Below are positions 46,073-56,165 of a stretch of 64,000 nt of DNA, one piece after another. A program made the translations under genes and the position numbers. Position 1 is the first letter of the stretch, and each line of letters starts with the position of its first letter. Source of the DNA: Methylotenera sp. (GTDB lineage: Bacteria; Pseudomonadota; Gammaproteobacteria; Burkholderiales; Methylophilaceae); assembly GCF_029945535.1 (NCBI RefSeq), contig NZ_JAQSCU010000008.1, forward strand, positions 62,001 to 126,000, written 5' to 3'. A model generated the notes under the pieces. It was not told the DNA's origin. It saw only the letters and a list, made by a program, of their open reading frames with translations, and made no database searches.

Positions 46073-46102
46073 GTAAAAGAGGAGCCAAAACTCCTCTTTT
46101 AC
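46073..46102 (-). terminator. Terminator of norCB
   Basis: GTAAAAGAGGAG (46073-46084) and CTCCTCTTTTAC (46091-46102) form a perfect 12-bp stem with a six-base loop. The stem contains its own T-rich end, and it follows norB by 22 bp. Confidence 0.75.
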
Positions 46103-46124
46103 CTTCACTACCCTTCTTACTTAA

Positions 46125-47513
<1,389 letters not shown>

Positions 47514-47528
47514 TTAGAAAATGACGAA

Positions 47529-47954
47529 TTAGCCTTCAATGTTTGGCGGCCATTTGTTAGTGTTGATTTCTGAAGCGTATTTGAGGAACGCAACAACATC
47601 ATCAATATCTGCATCGCTTAGATTAAATTGTGGCATTTGACGACGTCCCGGCACGCCAGTAGGCTGACCTTTGATCCAAGCTTTAATAAAATCAGGTCCG
47701 CGACGGGTGTAAACATTGCCCAGTTCAGGCGCAAAATATGCACCCTCGCCTAATAATGTATGGCAACCAATGCAGTTGTTGGTCTCCCACAGTTTTTTGC
47801 CGTGTGCTACGGCAGGCGTAATGTTTTGGCTATTGTCTCGCTTAGGTAAGACTTTCATGGTGTCGAAAGTCAGTGCGAGAAACAAAAGGAAGAAGAACAC
47901 TCCCCCACCGTAAAAAACATTTCGCGCCATGGACTTAGTGAAAGTTGCGCTCAT
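47529..47954 (-). CDS. norC: NorC, nitric oxide reductase cytochrome c subunit
   Basis: 141 residues from the ATG at 47954, chosen because AAAAGGAGC lies 8 bases upstream; longer in-frame starts would run into the promoter. One N-terminal transmembrane anchor (~13-31) and a periplasmic cytochrome c domain with CIGCH at 61-65 and an axial Met in RRQMPQF. It passes electrons to NorB; 27 bp separate the two genes. The FNR box at 48028-48041 predicts a start of transcription near 47993, with TATTGT as the -10. Confidence 0.95.
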   Translation of the reverse strand: MSATFTKSMARNVFYGGGVFFFLLFLALTFDTMKVLPKRDNSQNITPAVAHGKKLWETNNCIGCHTLLGEGAYFAPELGNVYTRRGPDFIKAWIKGQPTGVPGRRQMPQFNLSDADIDDVVAFLKYASEINTNKWPPNIEG

Positions 47955-48027
47955 AACATTGCTCCTTTTAATGACAGAGTTAATAAAAATACAAGACGAA
48001 CAATAACAGGTGACCATTCTTTAGTTC

Positions 48028-48041
48028 TTGACGCTAATCAA
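48028..48041. promoter_or_regulatory. FNR/DNR-type box between norC and the regulator gene
   Basis: TTGACGCTAATCAA, one base off TTGAT-N4-ATCAA. Its position suits activation of norCB on the minus strand (-10 TATTGT at 48005-48000) and could also affect the divergent regulator gene. Confidence 0.75.
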
Positions 48042-48102
48042 GTTTTGAAACTTGAGTAATTTAGTACACAATACTTTTATAAAAAATATCAGGGAAATAA
48101 CA

Positions 48103-48777
48103 ATGGATAAAGCGCATATTGCTCTAAGACTGTCTCAGTTCTACATGTTCTCAGAGCTTCAGCCTGCTCAAATTGAGCCGCTAGCCAATGGCACTAGAAT
48201 GATAGATGCGCCAAGAGGAGGCATCTTGTTTAACCGTGGAGACAGAGCACATGGCTTTTATTTACTACTTGAAGGTCAGATTAAACTTGGCGTGATTTCT
48301 CCACAAGGTGATGAAAAAGTCATTGGCTTGATTCAGCCGGGTGAAAGCTTCGGTGAGGCAGTCTTGTTTTTAGAGCGCACGTTTCCAATATATGCGCAGG
48401 CAACTTTAGATTCCAAAGTATTACTAATTACCAGAGATGCAATTTTTGATATTCTGGATAACGACGTGACCGTGGTGAGGCGTATGTTGGCTGGTATATC
48501 TGCTCGTAACCGCCAACTAGTGAACGATATAGAATCTATTTCATTGCAAAATAGTACACAACGGCTTATTGGCTATTTATTACAGATTAGCGCTGACTCG
48601 CCTAATCCAGAACGAGTGCAATTACCTGCGAATAAACTGACAATTGCATCCATGCTCAACATCACGCCTGAAACACTCTCGCGCGTGATGCTTAGGTTAC
48701 AAACCGCTAAACTCATTGAAGTTAACGGTAAGGAAATCGTCATTACCAACGTCGCTGGCTTACGTAATTTCGAATAA
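48103..48777 (+). CDS. Crp/Fnr-family regulator of denitrification (Dnr/NnrR-like)
   Basis: 224 residues from the ATG at 48103, which has GGGA upstream. Cyclic-nucleotide-binding-like domain (~20-135), long dimer helix, and a C-terminal winged helix whose recognition helix TPETLSRVMLRL has the Glu-x-x-Ser-Arg pattern that reads TTGAT half-sites. There are no cysteines, so it cannot carry the FNR iron-sulfur cluster; it is more like DNR/NnrR, which sense nitric oxide through haem. Divergent from norCB, so a dedicated activator is likely. Confidence 0.88.
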   Translation: MDKAHIALRLSQFYMFSELQPAQIEPLANGTRMIDAPRGGILFNRGDRAHGFYLLLEGQIKLGVISPQGDEKVIGLIQPGESFGEAVLFLERTFPIYAQATLDSKVLLITRDAIFDILDNDVTVVRRMLAGISARNRQLVNDIESISLQNSTQRLIGYLLQISADSPNPERVQLPANKLTIASMLNITPETLSRVMLRLQTAKLIEVNGKEIVITNVAGLRNFE

Positions 48778-48800
48778 CACTAATTCCGTTAAACAAATAA

Positions 48801-48827
48801 AAATGCCCGCATCACTGCGGGCATTTT
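48801..48827. terminator. Bidirectional intrinsic terminator
   Basis: AAATGCCCGC and GCGGGCATTT (48801-48824) form a 10-bp stem with the loop ATCA/CT, with A tracts before and T tracts after. It sits between the convergent regulator and galU genes. Confidence 0.88.
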
Positions 48828-48850
48828 TAAACTTAAAACCAATTCAGGTT

Positions 48851-49738
48851 TTAGCTAGTTTTCTTTTTATCATTCACGATAGACTCTAACAAAGCGCGCA
48901 AGTCCTTAGAAACCTCAGGATGTTTTAGCCCTAAGCGAATCGTTGCTTCTAAATAACCAAATTTAGAACCGCAATCATAACGAACACCATCAAATCGATA
49001 CGCTAAGATTTGCTCTTCGGTTAATAATGCTGAAATACCATCCGTTAATTGTATTTCACCACCAGCGCCCGCTTTAACATTGTCTAAATGATGGAAAATT
49101 CTAGGGGTAAGAATATAACGTCCAACCACCGCCAATGTAGATGGCGCATCTTTTGGATCTGGCTTTTCTACAATCGCTGAAACCTGCTCAATATTTTTGT
49201 TGAGTGGCGTAGTTGCCACAATACCATAGCTCTTGGTTTGATCCGCTGGGACATTTTCAACGCCTAAAAGTGAGCAACGGTAGTAATCATAAGCCTCAAC
49301 CATCTGCTTCATGATTGGCATTTTACCGTCGAGCAAATCATCTGCCAAAATGACAGCAAAAGCATCGTCATTCACCACAGGCTTAGCTAAACGCACCGCA
49401 TGGCCTAAACCCAACGCTTGCGTTTGGCGAATATAAATACAGTTAACGTTTTTAGGAACAATATTTTGTACAATTTTAAGCAACTCGGTTTTACCGTTAC
49501 GCTCAAGCTCATTCTCTAACTCATACGCCATATCAAAATGGTCAGATATAGAACGCTTATTTCTACCCGTAATAAAAATTAAATCAGTAATTCCCGCCGC
49601 AACCGCTTCTTCAACCGCATATTGAATCAATGGCTTATCTACAATGGGTAGCATTTCTTTTGGATTTGCTTTGGTAGCTGGCAAAAAACGTGTGCCTAAA
49701 CCGGCAACTGGGAAAACTGCTTTAGTAACTTTTTTCAT
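48851..49738 (-). CDS. galU: UTP-glucose-1-phosphate uridylyltransferase
   Basis: About 295 residues with the nucleotidyltransferase signature [23 protein letters not shown] and the catalytic loop [10 protein letters not shown]. It makes UDP-glucose, used by GalE and the UDP-glucose dehydrogenase in the same locus. ATG at 49738 is used; the TTG three codons upstream is less likely. Confidence 0.95.
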   Translation of the reverse strand: MKKVTKAVFPVAGLGTRFLPATKANPKEMLPIVDKPLIQYAVEEAVAAGITDLIFITGRNKRSISDHFDMAYELENELERNGKTELLKIVQNIVPKNVNCIYIRQTQALGLGHAVRLAKPVVNDDAFAVILADDLLDGKMPIMKQMVEAYDYYRCSLLGVENVPADQTKSYGIVATTPLNKNIEQVSAIVEKPDPKDAPSTLAVVGRYILTPRIFHHLDNVKAGAGGEIQLTDGISALLTEEQILAYRFDGVRYDCGSKFGYLEATIRLGLKHPEVSKDLRALLESIVNDKKKTS

Positions 49739-50108
49739 TATGACCAATCATCAAGTAAGTTAACAACATTTCAATTATATTCACATACAACAGTACTGAC
49801 TACACCAAATTTGTAATTGATTTGTATTGTACAAAGTTAATCATTGAAACCTCATTTTTGTTAAAAACACCTGATTTAACTTACCTAAATCTATAGTTAT
49901 AACGACTCAATATCTTTGCATTTTTAAGTTGCGAACAGCGTATACTTTCATAGCTATGATGAAAATTATCTACAATTAGTCTAAACTTACTAAAAAGTTC
50001 GCAAATACTATCTACTTGAATTTGGCATAATGCTTGCTTCATTAAAAGTGAATTTTTTAAATCCTAAAGTATGCCTAAGCATTTAACCCAATTAAAAATT
50101 ATTAACTA
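49739..50108. other. Divergent intergenic region between galU and hddA
   Basis: The 370 bp are AT-rich without a convincing ORF. They hold a perfect inverted repeat TTTGTA-TTG-TACAAA (49821-49835) and a sigma54-like element (50022-50039); no clear terminator or RNA. Confidence 0.6.
50022..50039 (+). promoter_or_regulatory. Possible sigma54 promoter of the heptose operon
   Basis: TTGGCATAATGCTTGCTT matches the -24/-12 consensus with GG (50024-50025) and GC (50036-50037) exactly 10 bases apart. The start would be about 60 bp ahead of the hddA start codon. No activator site was found by eye. Confidence 0.5.
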
Positions 50109-51149
50109 ATGAATAACGACAATTCAACAATAAGAGCTAGAGCCCCCCTAAGATTAGGTTTAGCAGGCGGCGGTACAGATGTATCCCCTTACTCAGACGA
50201 ATTTGGCGGTTTAGTCCTTAACGTGACTATAGATAAATATGCTTACGCAACCATCATACGTCGCAACGATGACCATGTAGAGCTGATTGCTGCGGATAAT
50301 AACAATCGCTGGTTTGGCAAAATGTCATCTAAGCTGGAACGTGTTTCTGGTGTAGATTTACATGTAGGTGTGTATAACCGCATCATCAAAGACTTCAACA
50401 ACAACAAGCCGCTATCGCTTAGCATTATCACACACTCTGAAGCGCCTCCAGGCTCAGGCTTAGGCTCGTCGTCGACTATGGTTGTTGCCTTAGTACAGGC
50501 GTTCTGCGAGCTGCTCTCCTTACCTTTAGGTGAGTATGAAATTGCGCAACTTGCTTATCAAATCGAGCGTAATGACTTAGGCTTAACAGGTGGTAAGCAA
50601 GACCAATACGCTGCCACTTTTGGCGGGCTAAACTTTATGGAGTTTTATAAAGATCGCGTGATTGTTAATCCACTCCGCATTAAGGCTCACATTAAAGCCG
50701 AGTTGGAATCATCATTAGTGCTGTTTTACACGGGCGTTTCTAGAGAGTCTGCTAAGCTGGTTGACGAGCAAACGACTAATGTAAAAACAGGCGATGCTAA
50801 ATATCTAGAGCCTTTACATGCAATTAAAGCGGAAGCCGTCAGTATGAAAGAAGCTATATTAAAAGCTGATTTCGATGCTTTTGCGGCCTCTATGCAGCAT
50901 GGTTGGGAGTCTAAAAAGAAAATGGCTAAGAGTATTTCCAACCCAATGATAGAAGAGATTTATAATGCGGCTATTGCTGCTGGCGCAAAAGCGGGCAAGG
51001 TTTCAGGCGCAGGCGGCGGTGGATTCATTATGTTTTTTGTTGACCCAGCACAGCGCCCCTACGTAATGCGCGCACTTTCTAAATTTAACGGCCAAGTATC
51101 AACATGTAACTTTACTGATACGGGCACTCAATCATGGAGAAAAGCTTGA
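50109..51149 (+). CDS. hddA: D-glycero-alpha-D-manno-heptose-7-phosphate kinase (GHMP)
   Basis: 346 residues with GHMP-kinase motifs: APLRLGLAGGGTDVSPYS at the start, ATP loop PPGSGLGSSSTMVVALV, and the C-terminal VSGAGGGGFIMFF. It phosphorylates heptose 7-phosphate at C1 in the alpha-anomer route to GDP-heptose. Together with GmhA, HddC and GmhB in the same operon the assignment is firm. It overlaps gmhA by 16 bp. Confidence 0.92.
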   Translation: MNNDNSTIRARAPLRLGLAGGGTDVSPYSDEFGGLVLNVTIDKYAYATIIRRNDDHVELIAADNNNRWFGKMSSKLERVSGVDLHVGVYNRIIKDFNNNKPLSLSIITHSEAPPGSGLGSSSTMVVALVQAFCELLSLPLGEYEIAQLAYQIERNDLGLTGGKQDQYAATFGGLNFMEFYKDRVIVNPLRIKAHIKAELESSLVLFYTGVSRESAKLVDEQTTNVKTGDAKYLEPLHAIKAEAVSMKEAILKADFDAFAASMQHGWESKKKMAKSISNPMIEEIYNAAIAAGAKAGKVSGAGGGGFIMFFVDPAQRPYVMRALSKFNGQVSTCNFTDTGTQSWRKA

Positions 51150-51742
51150 GATCATTCATCAATCAAGAGATTGAAAAGTCAATCAATACGTTTTCTAGCA
51201 TTCTGGGCAACGAGAAATTACTTTCGCAAGTTGAAGTTTGCGTGACTGAAATTTGCTCAGCCCTTGGCAACAAAAATAAAGTTTTGCTGGCTGGTAATGG
51301 TGGTAGCGCGGCGGATGCGCAACATATTGCAGGTGAGTTTGTCAGCCGCTTTAATTATGACAGACCTGGTTTAGCTGCATTTGCACTCACAGTGGATACC
51401 TCAATATTAACGGCTATTGGCAATGATTATGGCTACGACAAGTTATTTTCTAGGCAAATTCAAGCAGTCAGTGTACCAGGCGATATTTTCTGGGCATATT
51501 CAACCTCGGGTAAGTCAGCGAATATTATCGCTGCAATGGAAACAGCAAAACAACTAGGTTTGAAAGTCATTGGCTTTACAGGTCAAAATGGCTGGAGCCG
51601 TCCAGACCTAGTCGATTTCTCTATAGAGATTCCGTCTCCTGAAACGCCAAAAGTACAAGAAGGCCATTTGCTCTTAGGCCATATTATTTGTGGCTTAGTA
51701 GAGCTTAAAATATTCCCACGCGAACAATACGCACCAACATGA
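51134..51742 (+). CDS. gmhA: Sedoheptulose-7-phosphate isomerase
   Basis: 202 residues, SIS fold: LLAGNGGSAADAQHIAGEFVSRF and the second site STSGKSANIIAAMETAKQLGLKVIGFTG. It converts sedoheptulose 7-phosphate to D-glycero-D-manno-heptose 7-phosphate, the first step of the pathway. Overlaps both neighbours. Confidence 0.93.
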   Translation: MEKSLRSFINQEIEKSINTFSSILGNEKLLSQVEVCVTEICSALGNKNKVLLAGNGGSAADAQHIAGEFVSRFNYDRPGLAAFALTVDTSILTAIGNDYGYDKLFSRQIQAVSVPGDIFWAYSTSGKSANIIAAMETAKQLGLKVIGFTGQNGWSRPDLVDFSIEIPSPETPKVQEGHLLLGHIICGLVELKIFPREQYAPT

Positions 51743-52446
51743 TGCATCCAGTTCTAATTCTAGCAGGCGGCTTTGGTACGCGCCTTAAAAGTGTTGTGCC
51801 AGACCTACCTAAACCCTTGGCAGATGTGAATGGCAAACCATTTTTATGGTGGCTATTACAGCAGCTTGAAAACCAAGGCGCCAAAGAGGTGTATCTATCA
51901 GTTGGCTATATGCATGAGCATATACAAAGTTATTTTGGTGCAAAATTCAATCAAATGAATCTTCACTATATTGTAGAAACTGAGCCGCTAGGCACTGGTG
52001 GAGCAATTATGAATGCTTGCCAACAAATTCCAGAACAAGAAGTTTTAGTGTTAAATGGCGACACGTTGGCCATGACAGACTTAAATGACTTTATAAATTT
52101 CGCAAATAGCTTTGCTTCAAAACTGTTTTTAGCCGTAGCCAAAGTTACAGATGCGGGCCGATATGGCACAGTCATTGTTGATGGCAACCAAATTACGGGC
52201 TTTGCTGAAAAAGGCAAAACTGGTGCAGGTTTAATAAATGCAGGTATTTACTTGCTGAATAAGTCATTATTTAATGATTTTAATCTGCCACAAAAGTTTT
52301 CATTCGAAGCAGATATTCTAATGAAACACATCAACAGCTTAAATTTGATTGCCTATAGCGAAGTCACAGATTTTATTGATATTGGCATCCCAGAAGACTA
52401 CGCGCTAGCTCAAGAAAAAGTACCAAATATGGTATTAAAAAAATAA
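51739..52446 (+). CDS. hddC: D-glycero-alpha-D-manno-heptose 1-phosphate guanylyltransferase
   Basis: 235 residues of the sugar nucleotidyltransferase family: LILAGGFGTRLKSVVPDLPKPLADV, the metal site VLNGDTLA and FIDIGIPEDYALAQ. In this operon it should activate heptose 1-phosphate with GTP to GDP-heptose, the donor for surface glycans. The start overlaps the gmhA stop by ATGA; a second ATG follows immediately. Confidence 0.9.
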   Translation: MMHPVLILAGGFGTRLKSVVPDLPKPLADVNGKPFLWWLLQQLENQGAKEVYLSVGYMHEHIQSYFGAKFNQMNLHYIVETEPLGTGGAIMNACQQIPEQEVLVLNGDTLAMTDLNDFINFANSFASKLFLAVAKVTDAGRYGTVIVDGNQITGFAEKGKTGAGLINAGIYLLNKSLFNDFNLPQKFSFEADILMKHINSLNLIAYSEVTDFIDIGIPEDYALAQEKVPNMVLKK

Positions 52447-52471
52447 CATTCAATAAGTAAGCCTACCATTC

Positions 52472-53044
52472 ATGACACTCACCCCCGCGCTGTTTCTAGA
52501 TAGAGATGGCGTCATCAATATAGATAAAGGCTACGTACATCAGGCCGCAGAATGCGAGTTCGTAGAAGGCATTTTCGACTTAGTAAAACGGGCAAATTCG
52601 TTAGACTATAAAGTAATCGTTGTCACCAACCAAGCTGGAATTGCCCGTGGTTATTATACTGAAGCTCAATTTCTAGATTTCAGCGCTTGGATGAAGAATG
52701 AATTCAGCCGCAATCAAGCACATATTGATGAAATATACTTTTGCCCACACCACCCAGTACACGGTTTAGGTGAATACCATACTGAGTGCGATTGCCGAAA
52801 GCCAGCACCGGGCATGTTTTTAAAAGCGCAAGCCGCATTTAATATTGATATGCAAGCCTCTGTGATGGTTGGCGACAATATATCTGATTTAGAGGCTGCT
52901 ATTGCTGCCGGGGTGGGGCATTTGAATCTATTTATTAGTAATCGCATAGACCGAACTATCACGGGAATAGAGCAAGTTCAGGCGAAGGAACTTCAGATTA
53001 AAGCTGTAACGTCACTTAGTGAAGTGACGTTACCTTCAATTTAA
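52472..53044 (+). CDS. gmhB: D-glycero-D-manno-heptose 1,7-bisphosphate phosphatase
   Basis: 190 residues of the HAD histidinol-phosphatase-like group: FLDRDGVINIDKGY (nucleophile Asp), VVTNQAGIARG, the zinc ligands CPHHPVHG...ECDCRKPAPGM, and MVGDNISDLEAA. Removes the 7-phosphate. The last codons carry a terminator stem. Confidence 0.93.
   Translation: MTLTPALFLDRDGVINIDKGYVHQAAECEFVEGIFDLVKRANSLDYKVIVVTNQAGIARGYYTEAQFLDFSAWMKNEFSRNQAHIDEIYFCPHHPVHGLGEYHTECDCRKPAPGMFLKAQAAFNIDMQASVMVGDNISDLEAAIAAGVGHLNLFISNRIDRTITGIEQVQAKELQIKAVTSLSEVTLPSI
53006..53033 (+). terminator. Terminator hairpin overlapping the end of gmhB
   Basis: GTAACGTCACTT (53006-53017) and AAGTGACGTTAC (53022-53033) form a perfect 12-bp stem with the tetraloop AGTG, inside the last codons of gmhB; a moderately T-rich stretch follows. 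Confidence 0.65.
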
Positions 53045-53132
53045 TTGGTATACGATTTCTGTGATTGATTTTATATTTTGCTACAGGGGTAATATAACGA
53101 GTTAAATTATTGAATTTTCTTTTGGGAGTTAA

Positions 53133-54146
53133 TTAGCCAGTTAAGACCAAATGCACATTTTTCCTTACTACATGGTTAGAAATTCTTGGCTCCAAGAACC
53201 GAGTCACAACAGTAACTTGGATGTATGTTATTAAAGTTGCACCCAGTAAGGCTATTGGGAACTTAACAAACCATATAAGATGCACGGCCTGTATCAGTGG
53301 AATATGCCACATATAAATCCATATACTGTTTTTAGCAATAAATAAGATGAATTTACTCAACCGAATCTTAACAGAATAGGCATACAGTCGATCTGAAAAT
53401 ACCCAGAGGATAAATCCAGCAAAAAGAGCATAGGAAAAATAGTAGCCGGTTGGCGGGTATTTAAAAGCTTGCGTATATTTTAAATGACCTGTTGTGAAAA
53501 TATAATAGAGCAAATACGAAGTAAAGGTTATAAAGAAAAATCCTGCAAGAAGTAATATTGCCCTTGTTTTTAATAATGGCATACGCAACCCTAAAGCAAA
53601 GACGCAACCATAGCCCACTAGTAAAAATATGCTTTGTAAAGTAAATGACTCTGGGGCTTTTTCAAGCAACTCGCTGTTGGTAAAAACAAAAAATTCATAA
53701 ATTAAATATATGCTAAGCAGCGCCACCAAATAGACTGAAGTCGAAGTCTGTTTTTTATTCAACCAATATAAAACTGGGGCGATAAGAGCCACCAATAAGA
53801 AAACTCGTATCACCCATACATAGCCAATTCCGCTGAGTAGCGCATAAGTATTAAATATAACATCGTACGAGACTGAGTTGAGCTGGTAGCCAGTGATATA
53901 AATGGCTGAGAAATATACCGTGAGGAAAACCCAGACCGGCAAGACCAATCGCTTAAAGCGCTTCCAAACATAAGCGAAATAGTTCTCGCCTTTGTACGAT
54001 AGTCCAAATACTGCCCCAGACAGTAGTACCATTAAGGGAACATCAAAATTTCTAAGTTGGAATATAACTGACCCAGGCGATGAGTGAGCCAAGATAATCA
54101 TTGAAAGGCCAACAAATCGTAATAAGTCTAGCTTTTCAAATCTCAT
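53133..54146 (-). CDS. Acyltransferase family 3 membrane protein
   Basis: About 337 residues with ten or so hydrophobic helices. The start MRFEKLDLLRFVGLSMIILAHSSPG includes the conserved Arg and His of the acyltransferase-3 family (O-acetylation of surface polysaccharides). GGAGG lies ten bases before the ATG at 54146; the TTG seven codons upstream overlaps that Shine-Dalgarno. Likely decorates the exopolysaccharide. Confidence 0.88.
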   Translation of the reverse strand: MRFEKLDLLRFVGLSMIILAHSSPGSVIFQLRNFDVPLMVLLSGAVFGLSYKGENYFAYVWKRFKRLVLPVWVFLTVYFSAIYITGYQLNSVSYDVIFNTYALLSGIGYVWVIRVFLLVALIAPVLYWLNKKQTSTSVYLVALLSIYLIYEFFVFTNSELLEKAPESFTLQSIFLLVGYGCVFALGLRMPLLKTRAILLLAGFFFITFTSYLLYYIFTTGHLKYTQAFKYPPTGYYFSYALFAGFILWVFSDRLYAYSVKIRLSKFILFIAKNSIWIYMWHIPLIQAVHLIWFVKFPIALLGATLITYIQVTVVTRFLEPRISNHVVRKNVHLVLTG

Positions 54147-54177
54147 CGTTGCAATTTCCTCCAACACCTAATTTCAA

Positions 54178-54957
54178 TTAACGACGACTCGTCCACTCTT
54201 TCCAAACTAACCCTGGAAACACCAAGGCATCACCTGCGTAGCGCTTTGCCAAACGCCTAGGCTCCGTCATCATGCGGTAAAACCACTCAATGCCGATATT
54301 AGTCATCCATTTAGGTGCACGTGGTTTATTACCTGCTAAAAAGTCTATCGTTGCGCCGGCACATATTGCCACTTTCACGGGTAATTGACGAGCATACTGA
54401 TTTACCCATGTTGCTTGTTTAGGCGCGCCAAGTCCTATTAGCAAAAAGTCTGCACCAGAATCACTAATCAGTTGGCAAATTCGCTCACATTCAACGGCAT
54501 CTTTTTCAAAACCAAACGGTGGGCTATACAAGCCGGTGACTTTAACGTGTTGGTATGTGCGTTCTATATTTCCAGCAGCAATTTCAGCTACACCAGGCAT
54601 AGCGCCAAGCAAAAAGACTTTTAACTCAGCATCGGCATTATCATGAAAGTGTTGAAAAATGGCTGGCACGAGGTCACTACCAGTGACCGTACCGGGGATG
54701 CTTTCACCCATTAATCTTGCAGTCCAGACCACAGGTTTACCATCTGCCACAACCATTGAGGCACTCTCAAAAGCATCTCGATAAGCTTGATTTTTACTTA
54801 GCTGCACCACACAGTTTACATTTGGTGTCACTATAAATTTGCAGTTACTTTCTGCAAACCTTATCCATGTACTCACATAATCAACGGCTTCATTCATCGT
54901 GAGCGGATTAATCGTAATACCGAATATATTAATTTTCTTTGCAATAATATTTGCCAT
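54178..54957 (-). CDS. WecG/TagA/CpsF-family glycosyltransferase (first copy)
   Basis: About 259 residues of family GT26: NIFGITINPLTMNEAVDYV, FIVTPNVNCVV, ADGKPVVW, VFLLGAMPG, LLIGLGAPKQATWV, DFLAGNKPRAPKWMTNIGIEWFYRMMTEPRRL. Enzymes of this family add an N-acetylated or similar sugar to a lipid-linked intermediate. The ATG at 54957 is preferred to an upstream TTG. A paralogue is at 58456-59229. Confidence 0.88.
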   Translation of the reverse strand: MANIIAKKINIFGITINPLTMNEAVDYVSTWIRFAESNCKFIVTPNVNCVVQLSKNQAYRDAFESASMVVADGKPVVWTARLMGESIPGTVTGSDLVPAIFQHFHDNADAELKVFLLGAMPGVAEIAAGNIERTYQHVKVTGLYSPPFGFEKDAVECERICQLISDSGADFLLIGLGAPKQATWVNQYARQLPVKVAICAGATIDFLAGNKPRAPKWMTNIGIEWFYRMMTEPRRLAKRYAGDALVFPGLVWKEWTSRR

Positions 54958-54983
54958 ATTTTTTAAATTTCTCAAATGCTTAA

Positions 54984-56165
54984 TTAATTATCGCGCTTAG
55001 AGCGCACCCATTCAGATTGGCGTTTAAACACAAATTTGATATACAAAGGGATTTTTGCAAGGATATAAAACGGAACCATTAGTAGCTCTGAAAACTTGAC
55101 GATATTACGACCAAATTTAGACCATGCCAATATCACCGCCATAGCAGCCAATAGAAAATCTAAAAATATCCAAGACCATGGCATCAGTTGCTGAGTCAGT
55201 ATCACCATCAGCACGCCAACCGTACTTAATGTGGAGATAATTAACACTAGCAAGGCAAGTGGCGGCACACACATATCAAGCGCGATAGCCAACATATTTA
55301 AGTTAACTTTTTGAATACTTTGCATAATTAAAGGCAAACCCTCTTTAACGATCATGCCAATATGTCCGTGCTCCCAGCGCGTACGCTGGGTTTTAATACC
55401 TTCGGCACTACTTGGGAACTCGCTCGTAACGAGCGCAGCAGGGCAAAATCTTGGCGCAAGCTTTAACTTAGCCAAATCCACACCCAGTTTCATGTCTTCC
55501 ACAATATGCCCACTCGCTAAATTGACTTGGCTAATCACCTGCCAAGGGAACGCCATTCCTGAACCCATCAACTGACAGGGCAAGCCCAATCGGTGAAAAC
55601 CCAATGGCCTAGCCCAGTTTTTCACTGCCCAAGCAAACGCTGCAATTTTTATTTTCAGTGGTGAATCTGCCTTAGCATGCATTAAATATAAGCCCTGTAT
55701 AGGACGCTTATATTGCACGGCCTCACTCACTAAGATTGAAATTGCATTCGTTCCTAGTACGCAATCTGCGTCTAAAATTAACACAATATCTGGCGGATTT
55801 TTAGCCAAATGTTGGATACCAAAATCAAGTGCAAAACCTTTACCACGCTTGGTCTCATGAAACCGCTCAATCACCTCAACATCATGGCTTCTAGCCACAG
55901 TGGCCGTATCATCGTTACAATTGTCAGCCACCACTAGTACCTTAACATTAGCTGTTAATTGCGCCTTAATAGACCGTAAAGTTTGAGTGATCCCTGTAGA
56001 TTCATTATGTGCAGGAATCAATATTGTCGTTAATGAGGTCGATTTTTCACTTCTACTTTTATTGCTTATAGGCAACAGCGACATTAAAATTTGCACGAAG
56101 AAAGTAGCCACTGGAATGCTGATTACAGCAATAGCCACACAAAAAAGCACTTCTAGCACTATCAT
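54984..56165 (-). CDS. Family 2 membrane glycosyltransferase
   Basis: 393 residues with a leading helix, a GT-A domain (TTILIPAHNESTGITQTLRSI; ILILDADCVLGTNAISILV; the QxxRW-like TQRTRWEHGHIG) and further membrane helices. This pattern is of processive or membrane-bound GT2 enzymes. Overlaps the GT4 gene by ATGA. Confidence 0.87.
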   Translation of the reverse strand: MIVLEVLFCVAIAVISIPVATFFVQILMSLLPISNKSRSEKSTSLTTILIPAHNESTGITQTLRSIKAQLTANVKVLVVADNCNDDTATVARSHDVEVIERFHETKRGKGFALDFGIQHLAKNPPDIVLILDADCVLGTNAISILVSEAVQYKRPIQGLYLMHAKADSPLKIKIAAFAWAVKNWARPLGFHRLGLPCQLMGSGMAFPWQVISQVNLASGHIVEDMKLGVDLAKLKLAPRFCPAALVTSEFPSSAEGIKTQRTRWEHGHIGMIVKEGLPLIMQSIQKVNLNMLAIALDMCVPPLALLVLIISTLSTVGVLMVILTQQLMPWSWIFLDFLLAAMAVILAWSKFGRNIVKFSELLMVPFYILAKIPLYIKFVFKRQSEWVRSKRDN

